In this document: positions 9,792 to 21,372 of the stretch, piece by piece | How the letters are laid out: each line of letters starts with the position of its first letter | Numbering within the stretch: position 1 is the stretch's first letter | Origin: Parietaria judaica | Taxonomy: Eukaryota; Streptophyta; Magnoliopsida; Rosales; Urticaceae | Length of the DNA: 64,000 nt | NCBI GenBank assembly: GCA_954871525.1 | Contig: OX940865.1 | Coordinates: 25,528,420 to 25,592,419, forward strand | Reading direction: 5' to 3' | Notes under the pieces: model-generated | Seen by the model: the letters and a program-made list of their open reading frames with translations, nothing else | What the model was told of the DNA's origin: nothing | Database searches by the model: none | Made by a program: the position numbers and the translations under genes

Positions 9792-12340
9792 TTTCGGTTC
9801 GTGCTTTCTCTTTGATTTTGATCGACATCATCGGGTTCGAGAGCTTGTTGCAAGCTCTTAAAACGGCCTCTTATGGAGTCTTAAGGTTAGTGACATGTCA
9901 ACTGTCTAGTGAAGGAATCGACTACATAAACTACATATATTATCTGTATGTAATGATTGGTACAATCTGTTGCATTTTTGGGATCAATGAGGCATACTTG
10001 TGTTTCTGTTTCTGTTTTTTATGCGCATTGATTTGGTTCCCGAAAATAAAACCCGACAGTATGCGGTGCAAAATGATGTAATCGGTTTCGAAGCCAAGAC
10101 GGGGGACCGGTTTTTAGGCCCACACAAGATACGGGTTACCGCTTATTCATTGGTTTATCTTTTGTATAATCGTATTTTCGTGTTCGCTATTATTGAAAAC
10201 CGGTTTTGAAGAAACCGGGAACCGTATCCGGACTGAGTTTCTTGTACGGTCTGTTTGATAAAAATTGGGAGATCAACTAGCCGGTATTTCAAATAGATTT
10301 TGAAAACTATATAGATAAGTAAATAAAATAGAAAACAAGAAATCAGAAACTCCGGTTATGCTTCCAGTTTCGGAAAAGAAACAAACAAACAAACGTGAGG
10401 CCGGAATCTCCGAATACTTTGGCCCTCCATATTAACAGAACTTAATGTTTAATCCCTGTGAGCAATGGCCTTTGTTGTGTATGCCCATTTGTAATCCAGT
10501 ATTCCAGATTATATTTCTAGATTCTTGGCATTGGAATCCTGTTCGGGGAAAAATGGAACCACAAATAATGTTCCGGTATTTAAAAAAACATATTATCTTT
10601 TTTATTTATTGATAGTTGTTCGGCGGACATTTCTTTAAAATTGAATAAAAATCTAAAAATGGAACTTCTAATTCCATTTTATTTGTAACTAAAATTACAA
10701 TTTCAAATTCAGTCGAAACTTTGAAGAAGAAATTAGAATTATTGGTTCTCCATAGTTCAAGCATGAGTTTCGTCCACTATTTTTTTAATTATTATTATTA
10801 TTATAATAATTTTAACGTTACCAATTAGAAAAAGTTCACAATTAAAATGAGTAAATAAAAATGTATATATAGAGATATTGTAACGAAGTTGTTGATAACT
10901 TAACTAGTTTTGGTGTTCAGAATTAGAGGAATTTTAATGACGATTATGATGGAACCCTGGACAGGGGCCCAAGGAATGTAGAAGATGATGACGTGGCATA
11001 GGCTGATAGACCAAGTCAATACGCAGCACGCTAATGACATATTATGCTAAGTTAGTTAGATAGATAGGTTCAATGTATCTGGACTAGAGACTTGTGTACA
11101 AAAGTCTGACGAATAATACCCTCAGATCCAATTCTCTTTGTTCATAGTTTTGTTAATAAAAATATTTGTATAAGGAGAGCATGAATTTTATTAGCTCTTT
11201 ACTCTTTTTAATTTATTTATTTGTATATGTTCCTTTACAATATTAGTAGCTTCATTTCTTGCTTTTGGGTTTCTAAAATACTAAAAATTTTGCAAAACAA
11301 AACAAAAAAGCTTCAAATCCTTAATAAGATAAAACTTGAATACATTCGTCGGTGAAAAAAGTCGCATACCACTTCAGTTGAAAATAACTTAAGTACATTT
11401 GTTACTATTAATTTAGAGTTTTAGTTGACGAAAGGTTTTCTTAAACTTGCGTCACCCGATTTCGCAACTTGCACCTTAAAATATCTGGTAGTGAAAATAT
11501 ATTACAAATTTTTATTTATATTTATATTTTTATGTGGACATGATGCTGTAATGAGAAGAGCTCAAAGTGCATAAGTTGCTTTATTCCCGAGTGAGGTGAT
11601 TGGCAATACAAACACCCCAAAAAATACCACTTTCTTTTGTCTACTTTAGACTGAAATGAACACAACACACTGCAATAAGAGGCTGTGGTTTTGCCACTCA
11701 TGGAAGTATCAAAGGATATTCTTATTCTATCTAAACCTTATTGCTCAAAAGAAGAATCACTGATAGCAACACATCAAATATACAAAATTGGGTTTTACTT
11801 GTAAGAGTAACTCCATTAATGCCCCTGAATTTCGCAATCGTTACATTTTTCCTTATATTTTTTTTAAAGAGCAGGACATTACCCCTACTCGTTAGAAAGT
11901 AATAAAGAGAACTGTTAACTTGTGCGTGACACGTGACTAGTCTAACTGTATTTTTCTCAATTGATTACCGAACGAAATCAATATACTAGATCATGAGATT
12001 ATTATGAAACAATTGGAGAATTAAGTTACTCAAGAACAATTAAGATAAAATTTCTATCAAATTAAAGAAATTATAAAAAGAAGAAATGATAAAAACAAGT
12101 CTTTGTTGCACTGGCAACAACTTAATTGAGATTCTACTTCATTTTGCGAGATTTTTTGTCTCTGTTGCAATAACATTGTATGTCATTTTTAACTCGTACA
12201 AGCAAAAGGGGGTGTTGCTACCAAAAACAAAAGTTCAGGGGTATATGCGACAAATTATGTATTTTAATCTTAAAGAACAAGTTCACTGACAAATTGAGAA
12301 ACATTGATTTCTTGGCACGCTTACACTCGTGCGAGCCAAG
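9792..12340. other. intergenic, transposon debris only
   Basis: After the PORR gene 3' end, 10090-10260 carries CCGG-rich words (ACCGGTTTT, AAACCGGG, CCGTATCCGG) typical of decayed hAT subterminal DNA. Positions 10940-11150 are GC-richer and LTR-like in texture, but no paired repeat or TG..CA boundary was found. Positions 11820-12260 have weak inverted ends (CCCCTGAATTT near 11823 against CCCCTGAACTTT read backwards near 12240). No supportable gene was seen. Confidence 0.4.
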
Positions 12341-12351
12341 ATGTTGGGAAC

Positions 12352-12358
12352 TATAAAT
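12352..12358 (+). promoter_or_regulatory. TATA box of the MIR477-like transcript
   Basis: The sequence CTATAAATAGG is a near-consensus plant TATA box. It lies about 120 bases upstream of the MIR477-like hairpin on the same strand. The expected transcription start is near 12385, giving a primary transcript with the hairpin close to its 5' end, as is usual for plant MIR genes. Confidence 0.6.
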
Positions 12359-12403
12359 AGGCCTCTTAGGGTCACTCTTGGAGATATAGAGATGAGTAAG
12401 CAT

Positions 12404-12477
12404 AGATACGAGTGTTTGAGATCTTCTTCTTCACTGTGATAGATACGAGTGTTTGAGATCTTCTTCTTCACTGTGAT
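12404..12477 (+). repeat. perfect 37-bp tandem duplication in front of the MIR477-like hairpin
   Basis: The unit beginning AGATACGAGTGTTTGAGATC and ending CACTGTGAT occurs twice in a row (12404-12440 and 12441-12477) without a mismatch. The second copy overlaps the base of the hairpin's 5' arm. It sits between the proposed transcription start and the miRNA. Confidence 0.95.
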
Positions 12478-12571
12478 GAGTCTCGATTCACTCTCCCTAA
12501 AGGCTTCTACGTTTTTGCCAAACGCAAAAACCTGGAAGCCTTTAGGGGAGAGTGGACTGATTCTCATCACG
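12472..12571 (+). ncRNA. MIR477: MIR477-like microRNA precursor (copy 1)
   Basis: The 5' arm (12473-12515) and 3' arm (12531-12571) are near-perfect inverted copies, with only a few mismatches over about 42 bases and a short loop. The 5' arm holds ACTCTCCCTAAAGGCTTCTAC (12490-12510, 21 nt). This matches the miR477 family consensus ACTCTCCCTCAAGGGCTTC in seed and length. The arm opposite holds GAAGCCTTTAGGGGAGAGTGG. miR477 members are known from many angiosperms, with GRAS-family and other transcripts as reported targets. Which arm is loaded cannot be told from sequence. The upstream TATA box supports an independent transcript. Confidence 0.8.
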
Positions 12572-14533
12572 CCTTACGCTTCATCTTCTTCAATCCATGC
12601 ATAATATATACATAATATATATATATATACATGTTATTATAGTCCGCCCTCACGCCTTCTTTCTTTTCTTCTTCTTCAATTCATGCATAATATGTATGCT
12701 TATGTTATATATAGTCTTCACAGAGACAGTGTTTTTGTTTTTATATCGTGCTTCGTCTGTACATATAAGAAGAACGAATAAGCACATCTAATTGTTGTTT
12801 ACTTGAAAAGTTTAAGTAGAAATATTTTTGTCGTAAATAAAGGTGAAAAACACCATGTGGTAGGTCCTACTTGATGCAAAGTTTAATTTAATAATCATAT
12901 TAGTGAAATAAGATTACATATTAATAGGTTCTCAACAAGTCCCATTTGAGTGAATTAGGCGCAAACAAAGTTGGCACAACGGATCATTGCTTCTTCTTTT
13001 CTACATAGACTTTTTTGTTAAATAAATAAATAAATTTACGGATCTATTTTCTATGAGAAAAGCGTAACATAGACGTAATCAGTTGATGGAAACAGACGGA
13101 GTTGACTATTATGTCGAGGCTCCCGGACCTTCTCTGCATCCCGGTTTTCAACATCCTCTTCCAATTTTTCCGTCGGTTCCGTCAGAAAGATCGTCCAGGA
13201 TCAGCAGCTGTACATATTAACGGACGGGAAATCACCTTAAAGTATTAGCAGGAGACGGACGCATTCAATCAGGATGTAAACGTATATATATATATATATT
13301 ATACATAATACAATAGATTCCATTTATAATGTGTTGTGTTGTACATTTAAGCATTTGAGAGTGTAATTTAATTACGTGTTTGCTTTTACACTAGTACAAA
13401 TTTATTGGTAGGTTTACGTTTATTTGATTATAGTAAACATTTTGCCATACTACTTATAAAAATACATCCTTAAATACATTTAAGACTTGCCAAAAATAAT
13501 TAAAATCAATTTCAAAAACTAGAAAGAGATAATTTAATTTATTCATTGGCCGGAGACATACACTCAGTTGCCGCTGTCTACAGCCATAACCGCCGGCCTA
13601 AAAAAACATGTCCGGTGGCTAGATAAACGCGGAAATTTGTATTTGAGCGTTTAGAACGTCCGATATATATTACAGAAAAGTCTTCCAGTAACTCTTGACA
13701 ATTGCAATAAGGGGAATTAATGGGCGCAATAATGTCGATTTTTATTTTATTCTCAGAAGTTGTGTCTTCGATAAATGAGGTTGAGTCATCAAACATTCGA
13801 GTGGAAAAAGAAAAACAGTTATTACCGGTTGGCTAGTACAACTGAAAAATTGAAAATTATCGAGCCTCAGAGATGCTAGCTCACACAACCACCTAGAATC
13901 GGGATTGAGTGGGACTTTTATATACTTTGTAGCTTCGTTTCGAAACTTATAAAGAATAATTATATTCACAATTGTTATTTAACATACGGAATAAAGTATG
14001 AAGGTAAGATCTCCGCAGAATAAAATATTATTTAAAGCGTCGCAAATTGTATTAACAAATATCGCGTGTCAAGTCTCGTCAATTATAGTGATGACTGTTT
14101 CATTGATATTTACTTTGTAGGAAGTCCCATGTTTGGACAAACCCAAGAAGGTTTCTCCGGCGATAACTATACAATCAATTGACTTAAAACAATGATTCAT
14201 TGTAATCAAGGGCATGAAGTTATCACTTGACATAAATAAGGGTGAAGAAAAATCCAAGAAAATTATGAAATATATGGCCATAAAATACAGATTTATGAGT
14301 ACGTCAAAACAAAAGGAAAGCACATTCGAGCATATATAACAATGGTTGCCCAATTGTTATTATGTGCAAATAACGAGAATTAGTAATACTATAGTCAATT
14401 TAAAAAGGGATTTTATTTCACGGCCAAAATTATCTACCTCTTGGTATGGTGAGAAGCGGCAGAGAGAAAACAACTCAATTAGACATTGATATAAATAAAT
14501 CATTGAAAGGCCAAAAGTTGGCGATTTGGGAAA
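12572..14533. other. intergenic, AT-rich, no assigned gene
   Basis: Repeated CT-rich and ATGCATAATAT words continue downstream of the hairpin (12590-12700). Positions 13278-13300 hold a TA run. The rest up to the copia element is AT-rich, with only short frames that carry no recognisable motif. The one GC-richer spot is described separately (13086-13220). Confidence 0.5.
13086..13220 (+). CDS. possible short ORF, 44 residues, unknown
   Basis: An ATG-to-TAA frame of 44 codons coincides with a short GC-richer island in AT-rich DNA. The product is rich in Pro and Ser (EAPGPSLHPGFQHPLPIF) and lacks an N-terminal signal peptide or any family motif I recognise. It could equally be an exon fragment or chance. 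Conservation in related species or transcript evidence would be needed to support it. Confidence 0.2.
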   Translation: METDGVDYYVEAPGPSLHPGFQHPLPIFPSVPSERSSRISSCTY

Positions 14534-14538
14534 CATGC

Positions 14539-15211
14539 TGTTGATCACCCATCGGTGACACAAGATCATGTGTGTCACAGTCACTTAAAGATAAGGAACC
14601 TATCGGGCGATGACATTCAGTCACCATCCGGGGACGATAAGGATGAGCCAACGGCTATATAAGCAAAGCTCATACAGCGGTTAGAAATACCAGACCATAC
14701 AGTAAAGAGAGAGAGAATCAAGAAGAGAGAGTTCTTGAGAGACAGAGCTTCTCAGGCGAGTCAGACGGTGGTTACGACGACGAAGGTGACGACGGAGTAC
14801 GGAGAGGGAAGGCTCGGGAACGTCAGACAGAGGAGCACACTCTGGGGATCTGTCGGAGCTTCTTCGCGGCGTCAAAGGGGTTCGTTCGCACCGGGGTTCT
14901 GATAGCCGGCGTTCTCTGGGTCTGGTTCATCTCCGATCACCGTGAAGAGCGCTGGAAGACGAAGGTCATCTCGACATCGTATAGCGTAAGGTGGAGTCAT
15001 CGGAGGGAGCTGTGAAAGGAGCTGTGAGTTTGAATTCAACGGGAAGATCATCTTCTGGAGAAGGTCGAATCTTTTGTAACCGGTTGTGTAATTCAAACAT
15101 CATCGTGATCAATAAAGCGTTAGTCTTTGTCGTCCAAATTCAATCGTGTTATTCCGCATTTGTTCGTGGTAATCGATATTCGTATCGGGTTGCTGGGTGA
15201 AATCCCCAACA
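14539..15211 (+). repeat. 5' LTR of the copia element
   Basis: It starts TGTTGATCACCC and ends ATCCCCAACA. A TATATAAG box at 14656-14663 is the likely promoter, and AATAAA at 15111-15116 the likely polyadenylation signal. Differences from the 3' LTR are confined to three positions in its last 170 bases. Confidence 0.95.
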
Positions 15212-15213
15212 AG

Positions 15214-15225
15214 TGGTATCAGAGC
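15214..15225 (+). other. primer-binding site
   Basis: TGGTATCAGAGC, two bases after the 5' LTR, is the standard complement of the initiator tRNA-Met 3' end used by plant copia elements. Confidence 0.9.
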
Positions 15226-15368
15226 TCCTTCTCTCGGTGAATCAAGGAAGGGTTCATCGGAGAATCAAGATCCGAGTTCAAGAACCGAACAAGAAAGTAA
15301 AGGAGTTCAAGATTCTGAATCTTGACGAAGATCGTCAGAATCACTCCTGCCAGACACGATAAGGAATC

Positions 15369-18300
15369 ATGGGACCAGACAAGACAGATATCGCGAAGTT
15401 CACCGGCGATGGTGACTTCAACATCTGGAAGATCAAGATGCACGCACAGCTGTGCCAGATGCGCCTCGACAAGGCGCTCAAGGGCGATGAGGCATTCTCG
15501 GAAAAGCTGAGTGAGGAGGACAAGGAAGACATCATGACGAGGGCGAGAAGCACCATTATTCTCGCTCTCAGCGATGATGTCATCAGAGACATCCAAGACG
15601 AGACGACAGCTGCAGGAATCTGGAAGCGTCTCGATGAGACGTACAACAGGAAGTCCTGGGCGAACGAGTTGTTTCTCAAACAACGGATGTATACCCTCAA
15701 GATGGCTCCGGGATCATCGCTGAAGCAACACTTTATCGAATTCAAGAAGATCATCACAGATCTGAAGACGATAAATGTGGAAGTCCCGTCAAAGGATCAA
15801 GCACTCCTCCTACTGAATTCGGTATCGGGGATGTACGACAGGATCCAGGACATTCTGCTCTTTAGTGGCAGGGAGACCCTCACCGTCGACGATGTCAAGA
15901 CGGCCGTGCTAGCCAAGGAGGTTCAGCGCAAGCAGGAGGGCAAGTTCGATGGAAGATCAGGTGGAGCGGAGAGCCTCGTCGTTAACCGTGAAAGACCGGC
16001 TAAGCAAGAGAAGTTCAGGAAAGGCTCACCGAGGCGATCTTCATCGAGGCCGAGGAGCGGCAAGCGTTACAACTGTAACAAGGAAGGACATTTCAAGAGA
16101 GATTGTCCTGAGAAGAGAACGGGTAAGCCGTTCAGAAGGAATAGCGATGACGGTCCAGCGAACGCTTCCCAGGTATCGGGAGGGTACGATAGCGCTGAGG
16201 TCCTCGCGATGATGCCGACCAGCATGCGAACAGCGTGGATACTGGATTCGGGATGCTCGTACCACATGAGTCACGAGCAGAGTTGGTTCGAGGGGATGAA
16301 GGCCGACGAGGAGGTCATGCCAGTATCGACAGGCACCGAGGAGATGTGCGCTGTCGAGGGGATTGGGTCGATATCATTAAGACTCAAGGATGGCACACGG
16401 AGAACCCTGAACCAAGTAAGGTATGTCCCTGGACTCAAACGGAATCTTATTTCTTTGGGTGTCCTCGAAGAGCAGGGATACTCATGGAAGTCATGCAAGG
16501 GTGGCTTAAAAGTCACAAAGGGTGCGATGACATTCATGAGGGCTTATCGGTACAATGGCATATACATCCTGGAGGGTGAGACTGCCATCGGGGAAGCAGC
16601 AAATATCTCAGCGACAGTGTCGAAAACCACTCTATGGCACGATAGACTGGGGCATGTCAGCGAGAAGGGGCTTGATATACTCAAGCGAGGAGGCTGCTTC
16701 GGGAACGATAAGGTGGAGAAGCTCGACTTCTGCGAACACTGTGTGTTTGGGAAGCAGCATCGGGTGAAATTCGGCAAGGGGTCTCACACGAGCAAGTCAG
16801 TTCTTGACTATGTTCACTCTGACTTGTGGGGACCGGCACGAGTAGATTCGCATGGAGGAAACAGATATTTTATCTCTTTCATCGACGACTACTCGAGGAA
16901 GCTCTGGGTTTATATGATCAGATCAAAGGACAAGGCCTTCGAAGCCTTTGTCAACTGGCGCGCACTTGTTGAGAATCAGTGCGGGAAGAGGCTCTTACAT
17001 CTCCGCACGGACAATGGATTGGAGTATCTGTCCGAGGAGTTCAATGATTACTGCCGGAAGGCAGGCATCCGACGATCCAAGACAGTGAGGCACACGCCTC
17101 AACAGAACGGTCTCGCTGAAAGGATGAACCGAACCATCATGGAACGAGTAAGGTGTATGCTCTCGAGGGCAAATTTGTCATCGCGGTTCTAGGGAGAAGC
17201 TGTCCATACAGCGGCCTATCTGATCAATAGGTTGCCATCGTCTGCGATAGACTTTGAAGTTCCTCAGAAGCGATGGACAAATCGACCAGAGCACACCGAC
17301 TACTCCAAACTCAAAGTCTTTGGCTGTGCAGCTTACTATCATGTAAACGATGGTAAACTTGTACCGAGGGCCAAGAAAGGACTGTTCATGGGGTACCCCG
17401 ACGGAGTTAAAGGGTACCGGATTTGGTGTTCGGAGTCACGAAAGTGCATCATCAGTCGAGACGTCACTTTCAATGAAGAAAGTTTCTTGGAAGGCAAGGC
17501 AACCCCGACAAGCCCTGAAGATCTCTACGAAGGAGACGGATTTCAGCTTGAGGTGGAGTTTTGCGATGAGCCAGGACGAAAAGAGGCTCATCGGGAGTAT
17601 TTTACCCGAGGAGCTCTTATCGGTAACCCAGAGGAAAATGGCCGAAGAGGTAATCGCGAAGAGAATTTGCGACAAGGAATTCCCGACGAGCATACCCGAC
17701 AAGGTATGCGAGAAGGCCGAAGAGGTGATCGCGAAGAGAATTTGCGACAAGGAATTCCCGATGAGCATACCCGACAAGATATGCGAGAAGAGCTATCGCG
17801 ACGAGAATCCCGCGATGAGGAACTTCCGAAGTTCCGACAAGGTACCTGCGATGAAGCTTCGTCGCGCGGTAGTAAAGGAAGCCCGATAAGAAGAGATCGA
17901 GGAGAATCCAGCCGACAAGATCATCGGGAGCAGGTCTCATCGAACAGCGATGAGGTGTCCAGCGAAGAGGACAGCGAGGAAGAGGCTCTCGGAGCCGAAG
18001 AGGAAAATCCCGACGAGGGATACCTACTTTCTCGGGATAGGCCCCGACGGGCTATCAGGAAGCCGATAAGATACGCCCACGCTGAGATGGTGGCTTATGC
18101 TTTCAACACTGCAGGTGTTGAAATTGACAACGAGCCTCGCTCGTTCAGTGAAGCCATCAGGTCCAGCGACGAGAAGAAGTGGCGAGCGGCAATGGACGAA
18201 GAGATGAACTCTCTTCACCAGAACAATACTTGGGTCCTTGTTCCGAAGCCGAAGAACTGCAAGATTGTCGGCTGTCGGTGGCTATACAAGGTGAAGCTAA

Positions 18301-19739
18301 GTGCACCAGGAGGCGAGCCGGCAAGGTTCAAAGCCAGGTTGGTGGCGAAGGGATTCACACAGCGAGAAGGTATAGACTTCAATGAAGTCTTCTCGCCAGT
18401 GGTAAAGCATACATCGATAAGGGTACTACTTTCGATGGTTGCGAAGTTCAACTGGGAGCTTGAACAGATGGATGTGAAGACAGCCATCCTACATGGAGAA
18501 CTCGAGGAGAAAATCCTCATGCAACAACCCGAGGGGTTCGTGCAGAAGGGAAAAGAGGATTGGGTTTGCTCTCTCAAGAAGTCCTTGTACGGACTTAAGC
18601 AATCTCCTCGACAATGGTATAAGAGGTTTGACACATTCATGCAGAAGAATTCCTATCGGAGGAGCAGACACGACAACTGTGTCTACTTCAGAACGACGAG
18701 CAGCGGTGTGAGTATTTACTTACTCCTATATGTTGACGATATGCTCATCATTTCCAGCAGTACTGGAGAAATCAGGAAGCTTAAGGACTCATTGAAGTCA
18801 GAGTTCGAGATGAAGGACTTGGGGCCAGCGAGAAGGATTCTCGGGATGGACATCCGAAGAGACCGCGCGAGAGGCTACCTCAGCGTCTCGCAAACGGACT
18901 ACTTCAGGAAGGTCGTCGAGAAGTTCCAAATGGAGAAGGCCAAGCCTTCGAAACAGCCCCTCGCACCTCACTTCAAACTCTGTAATGAGTTAAGCCCGAC
19001 GACAGAGGCTGAGGAGAAGAGGATGAGACTTGTGCCATACACAAGTGCCGTCGGAAGCCTCATGTACGGGATGATCTGCACGAGACCAGATTTGGCTTAT
19101 GCAGTAAGCTTAGTAAGCCGGTACATGGCTAACCCAGGGCAAGAGCATTGGAATGCCGTCAAGTGGATCCTCCGATACTTGGCAGGCAGTTCCGACAAGG
19201 GCCTGATTTACTCCAGCGAGGAGACAAAGGAATCAGTGATTCAAGGCTTCGTTGACTCAGATTATGCAGGAGACCTCGACAAGCGAAGGTCTCTCACCGG
19301 ATACAACTTCAAGGTGTTCGGGAATCTAGTCAGCTGGAAGGCATCACTTCAGCACATCGTGGCCTTATCAACCACAGAGGCTGAATACGTGGCAATCACT
19401 GAGGCTGCTAAGGAAGGGCTCTGGCTGAAAGGGCTTCTCACAGAGCTAGGATTCGAGCAAAGGTCCTTTGACCTTTACTGCGATAGCCAGTCCGCGATAC
19501 ACTTGTGTAAGAATCAGATGTATCACGAGAGGACCAAGCATATCGACATTAGGCTGCACTTTGTCAAGGACATCGTAGAGTTGAATACGATGAAGGTTCT
19601 CAAGATCGGAACCGATGAGAACCCGGCGGACATGATCACTAAGGTGATTCCGGTCGGCAAGTTTGAACAGAGCTTGGTTCAGCTCGGGGTTGGTGATACC
19701 CAACCGGAGCCGAAGGATAAGGGTGGATCGAGCGCCTAA
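15369..19739 (+). CDS. copia gag-pol polyprotein, interrupted by one in-frame stop codon
   Basis: One frame of 1457 codons runs from ATG 15369 to TAA 19739, broken only by TAG at 17190-17192; reading continues in the same frame afterwards. In order: Gag (residues 1-220); a zinc knuckle near residue 232, where the first of the four ligands is Arg instead of Cys ([14 protein letters not shown]); aspartic protease (DSGCSYHM, about 293); integrase with its HHCC part ([15 protein letters not shown]) and catalytic Asp residues in HSDLWGP and RTDNGLEYL; reverse transcriptase with YVDD (nt 18729-18740); RNase H (CDSQSAIHL). The stop lies in integrase, just after the catalytic core, at a position normally occupied by a conserved aromatic residue, and separates integrase from reverse transcriptase. 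The knuckle change and the stop make autonomous activity doubtful. The reading is otherwise intact, fitting the young LTRs. Confidence 0.93.
17640..17789 (+). repeat. 75-bp in-frame tandem duplication inside pol
   Basis: Two copies of 75 bases (17640-17714, 17715-17789) encode two 25-residue units, [20 protein letters not shown] and its neighbour with few changes. They lie in the hydrophilic linker between integrase and reverse transcriptase, followed by further Arg/Glu-rich degenerate units. The duplication keeps the frame. Confidence 0.9.
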
Positions 19740-19781
19740 GCTCGAGGACAAGGGCGAATTATCAATAAGCGACGATGACAC

Positions 19782-19791
19782 AAGGTGGAGA
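19782..19791 (+). other. polypurine tract
   Basis: AAGGTGGAGA lies immediately before the 3' LTR and would prime plus-strand synthesis. Together with the primer-binding site it fixes the element's inner LTR boundaries. Confidence 0.7.
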
Positions 19792-19792
19792 T

Positions 19793-20465
19793 TGTTGATC
19801 ACCCATCGGTGACACAAGATCATGTGTGTCACAGTCACTTAAAGATAAGGAACCTATCGGGCGATGACATTCAGTCACCATCCGGGGACGATAAGGATGA
19901 GCCAACGGCTATATAAGCAAAGCTCATACAGCGGTTAGAAATACCAGACCATACAGTAAAGAGAGAGAGAATCAAGAAGAGAGAGTTCTTGAGAGACAGA
20001 GCTTCTCAGGCGAGTCAGACGGTGGTTACGACGACGAAGGTGACGACGGAGTACGGAGAGGGAAGGCTCGGGAACGTCAGACAGAGGAGCACACTCTGGG
20101 GATCTGTCGGAGCTTCTTCGCGGCGTCAAAGGGGTTCGTTCGCACCGGGGTTCTGATAGCCGGCGTTCTCTGGGTCTGGTTCATCTCCGATCACCGTGAA
20201 GAGCGCTGGAAGACGAAGGTCATCTCGACATCGTATAGCGTAAGGTGGAGTCATCGGAGGGAGCTGTGAAATGAGCTGTGAGTTTGAATTTAACGGGAAG
20301 ATCATCTTCTGGAGAAGATCGAATCTTTTGTAACCGGTTGTGTAATTCAAACATCATCGTGATCAATAAAGCGTTAGTCTTTGTCGTCCAAATTCAATCG
20401 TGTTATTCCGCATTTGTTCGTGGTAATCGATATTCGTATCGGGTTGCTGGGTGAAATCCCCAACA
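19793..20465 (+). repeat. 3' LTR of the copia element
   Basis: It is the same length as the 5' LTR (673 bp) and nearly identical. The three differences seen are AAGG/AATG, AATTC/AATTT and AAGGTC/AAGATC in the distal part. It is followed directly by the CATGC target duplication. Confidence 0.95.
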
Positions 20466-20470
20466 CATGC

Positions 20471-21370
20471 ATTTTCATATATATATATATATATATATTA
20501 AGGAGTTAATACCGGTGATGTATATATCAAATATTTTATTTTTTGGTACCATATATAAATTTAATATTTTTTTACAGTCATAAAGTTCCTAATGCTAGGT
20601 GTTTTGTTTCTCTTAACGTATCCAAACCTTAACAACACATCCAAAATTCTATTACATCGATTTAAGAAATGGACAATTATTTAAAAAGAAATAAAATAAA
20701 GGACATCGCTATTAACCCTATATTAAATTACCGTCGAGCTTTCGGTATTTTAGGGATATACATACAGGACATATGTTTATACAAACAATATATAGAAATG
20801 GATACTAACTATATACCATGCAAGTATATGAACATAGCGGATCATCTCTCTGACATATTGACGGTAGATTTGATGATATTTCATTTAGTTGGTCAATACA
20901 ATAATGGTGAAATGCTTGAATATATATAAAGAATTTGGGATAGTCCTATATATATACATGTACAATCTGGTGCGTATTATGATGCAAGTGGTCATTTATG
21001 TAGCTAGGTTTCAATCTCAAATTTAGAAGTTGAAAGTTTAATAGTACATATAAATTTGAAAAATAGCTTGGTATAATTTGTAGGCATTGTTATATGATAT
21101 TAGGGTTGATAAAAAGGATCAAAATTAGGATCTTATGCATCAATATCACCAAGAGTCACATAATTAATTAATTAATTTACCATCCAATGCCTTGTTTCTC
21201 TCACGATCTCCCTCTTAGTTGGAACTCACATCCAAGCTTAGGCACCACAAATGACCACACGATGACCCTATTATGTATTAATGTATACATATAGCTATCT
21301 CTCTATATATTATAAACATGTATATAAATTATATATAGCTATAGCTTTCTCCTAGTAAAAGAGTATCTTC
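20471..21370. other. intergenic, AT-rich
   Basis: A TA run lies just after the retrotransposon (about 20478-20499). The rest is AT-rich with short uninformative frames. Positions 21270-21340 contain TATA-like words (CTCTATATATTATAAAC) that could serve the second MIR477-like hairpin. Confidence 0.5.
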
Positions 21371-21372
21371 AA

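Larger units (their letters stand above)
14539..20465 (+). mobile_element. complete Ty1/copia LTR retrotransposon (Tork/Tnt1-like), young
   Basis: The element is 5927 bp. It has two 673-bp LTRs (TGTTG...CAACA), a tRNA-Met-type primer-binding site, a gag-pol reading frame and a purine tract before the 3' LTR. The 5-base target duplication CATGC is perfect (14534-14538 and 20466-20470). Comparing the LTRs by eye shows three substitutions in 673 bp, so the insertion is recent. The order protease, integrase, reverse transcriptase, RNase H defines the copia superfamily. Sequence texture ([34 protein letters not shown]) fits the Tork/Tnt1 lineage. Confidence 0.95.

Noticed and set aside
9311..9853. 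Minus-strand Ser-rich frame opposite the PORR gene's acidic tail
   Set aside because: Runs of Ser arise from the complement of Asp codons; shadow of the real gene.
10940..11150. Possible solo LTR
   Set aside because: Texture is LTR-like, but no TG..CA boundary with a target duplication and no second copy in the window was found.
13578..14353. Several minus-strand frames before the copia element
   Set aside because: Overlapping frames of AT-biased composition without motifs or consistent splice joints; no family recognised.
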